Part shown: in pieces, positions 55,801-61,343 of the stretch
How the letters are laid out: every line of letters starts with the position of its first letter
Position numbering within the stretch: position 1 is the first letter of the stretch
Origin: Nocardioides sp. SYSU D00065
GTDB taxonomy: Bacteria; Actinomycetota; Actinomycetes; Propionibacteriales; Nocardioidaceae
Reading direction: 5' to 3'
NCBI RefSeq assembly: GCF_017916425.1
Contig: NZ_JAFMSX010000005.1
Coordinates: 205,447-269,446, forward strand
Length of the DNA: 64,000 nucleotides
Translations under genes and position numbers: made by a program
Notes under the pieces: generated by a model
Database searches by the model: none
Told to the model about the DNA's origin: nothing
Seen by the model: the letters and a program-made list of their open reading frames with translations, nothing else

Positions 55801-57557
55801 TCGAGGCCAACGCCACCGACCCCGACGGCGACGACCTCACCTACCTGTGGGACTTCGGACAGGGCGACACCTCGACCTCGAGCCACGCCCACTTCAACTA
55901 CACCGAGCCGGGCTCGTACACCGCGTCCCTGACCGTCCGAGACGGCAAGGGCGGGACCTATGAGAAGTCGTTCCCGATCACCGTCACCGGTGAGGCGCCG
56001 CGCGTCAGCGCGACGGCCACCCCGACGAGCGGGCGGGCTCCCCTGGTGGTCGCCTTCTCCGGGAACGCCCAGGACGACCAGGGCAACACCATCACCTACC
56101 AGTGGGACTTCGGTGACGGCACGACGTCGATGGAGGGCCCCAAGCCGCTCGCCCAGCACACCTACACCGAGCCGGGCAGCTACCAGGCGAAGCTCACCGC
56201 GACGGACCCCGACGGCAACACGGGGTCGGCCACCGTGCGCATCGACGTCGAGGCGCTGCCCGAGATCGAGGCGACCGCGACCCCGACGACCGGGGACGCA
56301 CCGCTCGACGTGCAGTTCGACACGACGGTGAAGACCGCCGGCGAGTTCTCCGCCTACTCGCACGGGTCGCACGTCTACCCGGACGCGGCCGGCACGGCCA
56401 CGATGATCAGGTCTGCGGGCAGGACGGTCACGACGATCGACGTCACCGGGGTCAAGCCCAACGCCGAGCACATGGTGCACGTGCACGAGAAGGCGTGCGG
56501 CGACGAGCTCGGCGGGGTGCACTTCCGCTTCGACGAGAGCAAGCCGTTCTCCGAGGAGAACGAGATCTGGCCCGCGTTCACCTCGGACGCGGACGGGGCC
56601 AGCGGTCCGATCGTGGTCACGAGCACCCAGCGGGCCGGCGCCAAGGCTGTCTCGATCGTGGTCCATGACCCGGACAACCCGGCCAGGCGGATCGCGTGCG
56701 TCGACCTCGACCCGAGCACCGCCGGGCTCACCTACGACTGGGACTTCGGCGACGGCAGCACCGCCGAGGGAGCCGAGCCGACGCACACGTACACCGAGCC
56801 GGGCACCTACACGGCCACGGTGACCGTGGGCAGCCAGGACGGCACGGACGAGGTCACCGACACCGTCGAGATCGTCGTCACCGGCGACGACCCGACCGAC
56901 CCGACCGACCCGACCGACCCGACGGACCCGACGGACCCGACCGACCCGACGGACCCGACCGACCCGACCGATCCGACCGACCCGACCGACCCGACCGACC
57001 CGCCGACGCCGGTGCCCGGTGACACCACTCCCCCGGACACCACCGTCACCGGCGGTCCGACTGGCGCGGCACGCGGCCCGGCGGCGACGTTCACCTTCGC
57101 CTCCTCCGAGCCGGGCACCTTCCAGTGCAGCCTGGACGGGGCGCCGTGGGCGGCCTGCTCGTCGCCGGCCACCTTCACCGGGCTCGCCCAGGGCGAGCAC
57201 GAGCTGAGGGTCCGCGCGGTGGACCGGGCCGGCAACGTCGACGCCAGTCCCGCCGTGCGCAGCTGGACCGTCGACCGCGGCAAGCCGACGGCGCGCGTGG
57301 TGTCAGGCGACGACCCGACCCGCGACCGCACGCCCACCGTGCGGGTCCGGATCGGCGACCGGTTCGACCGGCTGCGGGCGGCCGACGTGAAGGTGCGCTT
57401 CGACGGCAGGTCCGCGGCGAAGGTGCGGGTGAGCCGGGGCATGCTGACCGCGACGTCCAAGTCACTCGCCCCCGGGCGGCACCGCGTGGTGGTGACGCTC
57501 CGCGACGAGGCCGGCAACGTCAGGACGGTCCGCTGGTGGGTCCGCGTCCTGCGCTGA
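49836..57557 (+). CDS. secreted multidomain PQQ-sugar dehydrogenase / PKD-repeat protein
   Basis: A 2573-residue exported protein. In order: signal peptide (1-32); PQQ-dependent sugar dehydrogenase propeller (~80-570, 'GVRNPYRLGVDADTDVLYWGEVG'); PKD; ThuA-linked Ig-like part; CBM6-like (~767-902); PKD; 3-keto-disaccharide hydrolase/DUF1080 (~1005-1185, 'LLFDGTDLSSWKQ', 'GHEIQIKEG'); two PKD; a jelly-roll-like domain (~1369-1549); a concanavalin-like domain (~1555-1765); PKD; a cupredoxin (~1862-1962, Cu ligands in 'YWCSIHGATM'); two PKD; a Cu/Zn-SOD-like insert in a last PKD (~2160-2290, 'MVHVHEKACG'); DPT linker; Ig-like C terminus. It probably oxidises and cleaves glycosides outside the cell. 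ATG at 49836 with GGAAGG upstream. Confidence 0.88.
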   Translation: MHLRSRRIVVPLLALLTGLALALGLTAPVAAAVPDPVAPTVESGPADAEPSPGADASRDKDAPQKSPATSAAAADADAPDLSKFQKVVLGQGTGLGEVMELTVAPDGRVFFITRAGDISMYDPADGSIEIIMNNPALGVWSGLEDGGLGITLDPDFATNNWIYVYYAPLPASHNANRLSRLTVETDGDGETFIDKDSEKVILEVGTQRNVCCHSAGSLQFGDGGVLHLATGDNTSSSDNDGYSPHDERPGRSDYDAQKSSANTNDLRGKILRVIPRGDDAGDVDPTPGDGISYDIPEGNLFGEGGAYPTALYPDADPAKTRPEIFVMGVRNPYRLGVDADTDVLYWGEVGPDSRVNSPNRGPRHFEEFNRTDVPMNGGWPYCGGEVGADLTKMDFGGAYVDWDFVANRYRTNPDGTPKRFPCNDPDEMANVNDSPNSTGLQSLPPMTDAWIPYSDVAPYKYPAVQGSTPTGGQVYRQSQNTAAKETAFPAHYEGSYFMSEMSRGWIKEVRMDAEGNIVAINDFMSGFVAPGDLEFGPDGSMYVLEYGTGFFSGSPQTKLVRIDYAINGSAPVARADADVTEGDAPLSVEFTSAGTSDPDGDDVTFAWDLDGDGETDSTEANPSYTYETVGDYTALLTVTDATGKSATAQVVVNVGNTAPRVEIELPADGGFYSSGDDIPFVVDVQDAEETVDCSEVVVQEGLGHDLHVHPNLSVNGCEGTIRTAASADHGPDANTYGVLIATYRDGGANDGANAPLTGSDTVILQPKLRQAEHATNRQGVGYTGYDDKSGTRPGGGGLITGMGNNDWVMFDPMSLVNMTDVSIRYSGGPQSGATIQLRAGAPDGPVVATVPLAGGTEGQYFYKTVSAPISARDADTGGRPLYFVYSGNGEMNFDEFSVEGKGVAGNTSPVIESATATPGDGLAPLDVDFAVEASDPDGDDITYTWDFGVAGTDDDTATTATASWTYPEPGEYTATVTVEDETGKSTSKAVAVTVRQPCASAPTPDPGYELLFDGTDLSSWKQAGPGGFTVENCQLTSFGGLGLLWYSERTFADYTVKLQFKLSDDGDNSGVFTRFPDPGTDPWVAVDGGHEIQIKEGQPGDEPQKTGSVYNFDREDARNARPIGEWNDYEITVRGQTYTMTLNGQVVNEYTSDGSRGTDGYIGLQNHGNADEVSFRNIQIKELEVEEPFVNTVSADPVRGGAPLNVDFTAEGVDRQGDDITYEWDFGDGSAPVTGGAEVSHTYTDGGTYTASVTPVDASGNRGLTRETEEITVLVDPVATATAAPRCGVLPLQVEFDASATDPQDQAVTWKWDFGVDGTTDDTSTEQSPSWTYTQAGEYTATVTATDPDGNTGTSPVRIEVLADGECRPVADLSELFNNDGISTDANPGDGNFDGGGWSFAAELLPQAVLPDGGQVRLNGVDYEFGSPADGQLNNVEADGQVIDLPTGTYDELAVLATAHNGDVQEEGTVTYADGTTAQVPLQFTDWAVTPKFGEEIAIDMPYRHNGGGDTSPRVMIFSQRIPLEAGKQADTLTLPANPKLHVFAVSGARAEDPAPPCEQPERSDEFNDTELLDNCHWTVRRPDETAYDVSGGALRLTARPGEYNDTSNIVTQDAPDGAWTATSKLTWDPTEAGQQAGLVVAGSGGSGFAKLTFVDKGDDNEWIEFLKSSTPANNFDFGGNWNTGGGSFDGPFLPDDFPTTFWLRLTSDGTQLRGYYSTDGNEFVQVGDPRALAGITNPRVGVMALKGGAPGDPVASFDFFRWSGQQQGEAPTVTAAAEPTSGTAPLDVDFSAEGTDPEGGELDYAWDFGVSGTQDDTADTADASWTYTEPGSYTATVTVTDPDGQTAEDTVEVVVEEPAQGRTWVVDAVDEARGNYWRSADTGTSTVTVEVGDTVEWQFDQATMGHDLTSLNSGSTWQPELQEYRNPNGEPVRYTFTKPGTYEYWCSIHGATMRGTVVVEEPAPDNRPPTANPMVDPRTGAAPLYVHFEANATDPDGDDLTYLWDFGQGDTSTSSHAHFNYTEPGSYTASLTVRDGKGGTYEKSFPITVTGEAPRVSATATPTSGRAPLVVAFSGNAQDDQGNTITYQWDFGDGTTSMEGPKPLAQHTYTEPGSYQAKLTATDPDGNTGSATVRIDVEALPEIEATATPTTGDAPLDVQFDTTVKTAGEFSAYSHGSHVYPDAAGTATMIRSAGRTVTTIDVTGVKPNAEHMVHVHEKACGDELGGVHFRFDESKPFSEENEIWPAFTSDADGASGPIVVTSTQRAGAKAVSIVVHDPDNPARRIACVDLDPSTAGLTYDWDFGDGSTAEGAEPTHTYTEPGTYTATVTVGSQDGTDEVTDTVEIVVTGDDPTDPTDPTDPTDPTDPTDPTDPTDPTDPTDPTDPTDPPTPVPGDTTPPDTTVTGGPTGAARGPAATFTFASSEPGTFQCSLDGAPWAACSSPATFTGLAQGEHELRVRAVDRAGNVDASPAVRSWTVDRGKPTARVVSGDDPTRDRTPTVRVRIGDRFDRLRAADVKVRFDGRSAAKVRVSRGMLTATSKSLAPGRHRVVVTLRDEAGNVRTVRWWVRVLR
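56889..56996 (+). repeat. 9-bp tandem repeat encoding a (Asp-Pro-Thr)12 linker
   Basis: Twelve copies of GACCCGAC(C/G), one with GAT, lie in frame in the large secreted protein and encode a rigid Asp-Pro-Thr linker (residues ~2352-2387) between the last PKD domain and the Ig-like C terminus. Copy number could vary without frameshift. Confidence 0.95.
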
Positions 57558-57596
57558 GCCGAACACGCTGAGCCCAGCACGCTGAACCGAGCACGC
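57555..57596 (+). repeat. three tandem 14-bp repeats at the stop codon
   Basis: Three copies of TGAGCCGAACACGC-like units (57555-57568, 57569-57582, 57583-57596) with one or two changes each. The first begins with the TGA stop of the large gene, so each repeat repeats the stop in frame-independent fashion. They run into a terminator hairpin. Confidence 0.75.
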
Positions 57597-57597
57597 T

Positions 57598-57630
57598 GCC
57601 GCACCCGCCGGGACTCCCGGCGGGTGCGGC
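57598..57630. terminator. bidirectional intrinsic terminator
   Basis: A 15-bp stem (GCCGCACCCGCCGGG from 57598, its complement to 57630) with a 3-nt loop, between the converging oxidoreductase and patatin genes. Confidence 0.8.
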
Positions 57631-57643
57631 GACGTCGGGGGTC

Positions 57644-58486
57644 CTATGCCTCCCAGACGGCGCGGACCTGGTCGACCAGCCCACGCGACTGACGCAGGCC
57701 CGCCTCGGCCGCTGCCGCCCGCTTGGCCGGGTCCAGCAGGTTGCGACCGAACGACGCCAACGCGTCGGCGTCCGGCGTCACCACCGACCAGGCCCGCGGC
57801 GCCACGCGCTCGATCTGCGAGCGGATCGACGTCTTCTTGCTGAACGCGCGCGGCAGCGGGGCGAGCACGACGACACGCTCCGCTCCACGCGCGACGTCGA
57901 CGTTGGCCGTCGACCGCATGCCGCCGTCCATGTAGGTGCGCTCGCCGATCGCGACCGGCGGCCACACGGTCGGGACCGCGCAGCTCGCCGCGACGGCAGC
58001 GACGAGGTCGACGCCGGACTCGGGTGTGAACACCGTGAACTCGCCGCTGACGGTGTCCACGGCGGTCACCCGCAGGTCCCGGTTCGGCCAGTCGTGGACC
58101 GGCAGCCGGGCGCGGATGACGCCCTCACGGTCGACGGTCCCGGGCTCGTGCGCGGCTCGAGCGACCCGGCCGACGCGAGCGAGCTTCGCCCGACCGCTGC
58201 CGGGCAGTGCGTACGGCGGCACGAGCTTGAGCGCGGCGATGCGCGAGAGCCGGCCGCCGAGCTCGGCGTCGGCGGGCCCGAGCTGTGTGGCGTAGAGCTC
58301 GGGCAGCGACAGCCCGTTAGTCACCTGCGCGCCCACCACCGAGCCGGCGGACGTCCCCACGACGATGTCGGCGTCGGTCAGGTCCACCCCCGCTTCGGCG
58401 AGACCGGTGAGGATGCCGAGCTCCCAGGCGATACCGGTGATGCCTCCGCCACCGAGGACCAGTGCCGACGTGCCCTGTCGTGTCAT
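57644..58486 (-). CDS. patatin-like phospholipase family protein
   Basis: A 280-residue serine lipase-like protein. The oxyanion hole is 'LVLGGGGITGIAWELG' (residues ~9-24), the nucleophile elbow 'VGTSAGSVVGA' (Ser of GxSxG), and the dyad Asp is in 'YMDGGMRSTANVD'. It hydrolyses acyl esters of phospholipids or related lipids; cytoplasmic or peripheral membrane, with no signal peptide. ATG at 58486, AGAACT 6 nt upstream. Confidence 0.92.
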   Translation of the reverse strand: MTRQGTSALVLGGGGITGIAWELGILTGLAEAGVDLTDADIVVGTSAGSVVGAQVTNGLSLPELYATQLGPADAELGGRLSRIAALKLVPPYALPGSGRAKLARVGRVARAAHEPGTVDREGVIRARLPVHDWPNRDLRVTAVDTVSGEFTVFTPESGVDLVAAVAASCAVPTVWPPVAIGERTYMDGGMRSTANVDVARGAERVVVLAPLPRAFSKKTSIRSQIERVAPRAWSVVTPDADALASFGRNLLDPAKRAAAAEAGLRQSRGLVDQVRAVWEA

Positions 58487-58528
58487 GGCGCCAGTTCTAG
58501 CGGATCAGCCCTGACGTCGGCACGGACG

Positions 58529-58564
58529 ACGACGGCCCGCCGGGAGTCCCCGGCGGGCCGTCGT
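58529..58564 (-). terminator. intrinsic terminator of rpsA
   Basis: A 16-bp GC-rich stem (58529-58544 with 58549-58564) and 4-nt loop, 21 bp after the rpsA stop on the minus strand. It also lies upstream of the patatin start and separates the two units. Confidence 0.75.
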
Positions 58565-58585
58565 GGTGATCGGTCGATCAGCGGA

Positions 58586-60067
58586 TCAGTTGGAGCCGCC
58601 GGTCAGCTTCTCGCGAAGCGCCTGCAGCGCCTCGTCCGAGGCGAGCGAGCCGCCGGTGTCGCCACCGGTCTCCGCCGCAGCGTCGCCACCGGAGGAGTAC
58701 GAGGTGGCCTCGCCGGCCTCCGCCTCGGCGGCCTTGGCCTCGGCCTGCTGCTTGACGTGCTGCTCCCAGCGGGCGTGCGCCTTGGCGTACTGGTCCTCCC
58801 AGATCGCACGCTGCTCGTCGTAGCCCTCGAGCCACTCGCCCGTCTCGGGGTCGAAGCCCTCGGGGTAGACGTAGTTGCCCTGCTCGTCGTAGGTCGCGGT
58901 CATGCCGTAGAGGGTCGGGTCGAACTCCTCCACGTCAGCGGCGGCCGCGGTCTCGTTGGCCTGCTTGAGCGACAGCGAGATCCGGCGACGCTCGAGGTCG
59001 ATGTCGATGATCTTGACCATGACGTCGTCGTTGACCTGGACGACCTGCTCGGGGATCTCGACGTGACGCTCGGCGAGCTCGGAGATGTGCACCAGGCCCT
59101 CGATGCCCTCCTCGACGCGGACGAACGAACCGAAGGGCACCAGCTTGGTGACCTTGCCGGGGACGATCTGGCCGATCTGGTGGGTGCGGGCGAAGTGCTG
59201 CCACGGGTCCTCCTGCGTCGCCTTCAGCGACAGGGAGACACGCTCGCGGTCCATGTCCACGTCGAGGACCTCGACGGTGACCTCGTCGCCCACGGCGACG
59301 ACCTCGGACGGGTGGTCGATGTGCTTCCAGGAGAGCTCCGAGACGTGCACGAGGCCGTCGACGCCGCCGAGGTCCACGAACGCACCGAAGTTGACGATCG
59401 AGGAGACGACGCCCTTGCGGATCTGGCCCTTCTGGAGCTGGGTCAGGAAGCCGTGGCGGACCTCGGACTGGGTCTGCTCGAGCCAGGCACGGCGCGACAG
59501 GACCACGTTGTTGCGGTTCTTGTCGAGCTCGATGATCTTCGCCTCGAGCGTCTGGCCGACGTAGGGCTGGAGGTCGCGGACGCGCCGCATCTCCACCAGC
59601 GAGGCCGGCAGGAAGCCACGCAGGCCGATGTCGAGGATGAGGCCGCCCTTGACGACCTCGATGACGGTGCCCTCGACGACGCCGTCCTCCTCCTTGACCT
59701 GCTCGATGGTGCCCCAGGCCCGCTCGTACTGAGCACGCTTCTTGGACAGGATCAGGCGGCCTTCCTTGTCCTCCTTCTGGAGGACAAGGGCCTCGACCTT
59801 GTCGCCGACGGTGACGACCTCGTTGGGGTCGACGTCGTGCTTGATCGACAGCTCGCGCGAGGGGATGACGCCCTCGGTCTTGTAGCCGATGTCGAGCAGG
59901 ACCTCGTCGCGGTCCACCTTGACGATGGTGCCGTCGACGATGTCACCGTCGTTGAAGTACTTGATGGTCTCGTCGATGGCGGCGAGGAAGTCCTCTTCGG
60001 ACCCGATGTCGTTGACAGCCACCTGAGGGGCGTCGTAGTCCGGAAGAGTGGAGAGCGTGCTCGTCAT
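58586..60067 (-). CDS. rpsA: 30S ribosomal protein S1
   Basis: A 493-residue S1 with four S1 (OB) domains at about 43-112, 130-195, 216-284 and 301-370, as in actinobacteria (six in E. coli); e.g. 'VDGTIVKVDRDEVLLDIGYKTEGVIP' and 'FGAFVDLGGVDGLVHVSELSWKHIDHP'. A Tyr/Glu-rich then Ala/Gly tail follows ('YDEQGNYVYPEGFDPETGEWLEGYDEQ'). It binds mRNA on the ribosome. ATG at 60067, AAGGAA 12 nt upstream. The 196-bp upstream gap (60068-60263) has no other gene; a palindrome GTGAC-GA-GTCAC lies at 60140-60151. Confidence 0.96.
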   Translation of the reverse strand: MTSTLSTLPDYDAPQVAVNDIGSEEDFLAAIDETIKYFNDGDIVDGTIVKVDRDEVLLDIGYKTEGVIPSRELSIKHDVDPNEVVTVGDKVEALVLQKEDKEGRLILSKKRAQYERAWGTIEQVKEEDGVVEGTVIEVVKGGLILDIGLRGFLPASLVEMRRVRDLQPYVGQTLEAKIIELDKNRNNVVLSRRAWLEQTQSEVRHGFLTQLQKGQIRKGVVSSIVNFGAFVDLGGVDGLVHVSELSWKHIDHPSEVVAVGDEVTVEVLDVDMDRERVSLSLKATQEDPWQHFARTHQIGQIVPGKVTKLVPFGSFVRVEEGIEGLVHISELAERHVEIPEQVVQVNDDVMVKIIDIDLERRRISLSLKQANETAAAADVEEFDPTLYGMTATYDEQGNYVYPEGFDPETGEWLEGYDEQRAIWEDQYAKAHARWEQHVKQQAEAKAAEAEAGEATSYSSGGDAAAETGGDTGGSLASDEALQALREKLTGGSN

Positions 60068-60263
60068 ATGGGAAGTGATTCCTTGGATGGATGGAGTCGT
60101 GCGGACGCACGCAACCGGCTGTTTCACTGGACTCGGCCGGTGACGAGTCACTGACCGGGACACGGCGAGCCCGGGTTCGCTCGGTATGGAAGCCGGGCAG
60201 ACGACTGGCGCAACACCCGAGCCTACGCGCCCGCGAGGGCACCCGTCCAACCGGGAGGCACGC

Positions 60264-61178
60264 TCACGCCACGCTCAGCCCGTCGAAGGGCCAGGCGTGG
60301 AGGTCGCCGGTGTCGGCGACCGCCCGGAGCAGGGCCTCGGCCCGGTCCGCGACCGGGTTGGTCCCGGCCCGCGACGCGAGGTCGACCAGCGCCCATAGGT
60401 CGGCCGCGCGGGCGCCGTCGAGGAGCTCGTCGGCGTCTCCCCCACGCACCAGCGTCCACGCCCGGACGACCGCGTCGACGTACGCCGGGTGACGCTCGAA
60501 GCGCAGCAGGTTGCCCACGTCGGTCCACGGGTGTCCGGCGTGCGCGTACTCCCAGTCGAGGACCGCCGTCACGGCGAGCGTCCGGGCGTCGACCAGCACG
60601 TTCTTGGGGTTGAGGTCACCGTGCACCAGGCACGTCCGGTCCACCGCGTCGAGGACCTCCTCGGCGGCTCCGGCCACGCCCTCCAGCCGCTCCCGCAGCG
60701 CGGCGGGCCAGCGCTCGAGCCGCGCGGCCACCCACTCCGGCAGGTCCGCGTCGGGAAACCGCCCGATCCGCAGCTCGGCGTCGACGAACGGGCCCGGACG
60801 CAACATCGGCATGCCGGCGAGAGCGGCGGCGGCGTGGCCCAGTGCACGACCCAGGTCCGCCAGGCCCTGCCCGTCGTCCCCGTCGGTGAGCCGAGCGACG
60901 ACGAGGTCGCCCCGGTCCCCCGCCATCCAGGACGTGACGAGCAGCCCAGGACGGTCCGACGCGTCGTGGGCACGGCGTACCTCGAGCACCTCCGGCACCG
61001 GCACCAGCCCACGCACCAGGCGCAGGACTGCCCCATCGACCTCCGGCGCCTCCGGACCGCGGACGTCGCCGGGCGGGTAGACCCGCACCACCGCGCGCCC
61101 GCCGGCCGCCTCGCCGAGGAACGTACGCCCGGAGTAGCCGCCCGCGAGCGGCGTCATGGAGGCGCCGAGCTCAGTCAC
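60264..61178 (-). CDS. phosphotransferase (aminoglycoside phosphotransferase family)
   Basis: A 304-residue APH-type kinase-like protein. 'LAGGYSGRTFLGEAAGGRAVVRVY' is the nucleotide loop with Lys replaced by Arg, 'CLVHGDLNPKNVLVD' the catalytic loop (Asp and Asn), and 'VLDWEYAHAGHPWTDVGNLLRF' the DFG-equivalent. Substrate unknown: choline, homoserine, macrolide and maltokinase-like relatives share this fold, so resistance should not be assumed. GTG at 61176-61178 with AAGCAT 7 nt upstream. Confidence 0.88.
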   Translation of the reverse strand: MTELGASMTPLAGGYSGRTFLGEAAGGRAVVRVYPPGDVRGPEAPEVDGAVLRLVRGLVPVPEVLEVRRAHDASDRPGLLVTSWMAGDRGDLVVARLTDGDDGQGLADLGRALGHAAAALAGMPMLRPGPFVDAELRIGRFPDADLPEWVAARLERWPAALRERLEGVAGAAEEVLDAVDRTCLVHGDLNPKNVLVDARTLAVTAVLDWEYAHAGHPWTDVGNLLRFERHPAYVDAVVRAWTLVRGGDADELLDGARAADLWALVDLASRAGTNPVADRAEALLRAVADTGDLHAWPFDGLSVA

Positions 61179-61343
61179 GGCTCCGATGCTTTCATGCCGC
61201 CCGCAGGGGCGGGGACCGCGCATAGTTCGGCCACAATGTGTTACTAGTGCCTCGCAATCTTGTTGCTCTGGCAGGATGGCGTCACTGCTGTGTGGATGTC
61301 TCGTGGGTCTGCATCAGCGCTACTTTCACGAGGGGGGAACGAC

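Noticed and set aside
49632..57200. A 2522-codon open frame on the minus strand opposite the large secreted protein
   Set aside because: It is an antisense shadow of a GC-rich coding frame: the protein is Val/Gly/Arg-rich with no domain, while the plus strand encodes clear domains with a signal peptide and ribosome site.
60264..61178. Aminoglycoside resistance gene
   Set aside because: The APH-type fold is shared by many metabolic kinases, and nothing in the context indicates resistance.
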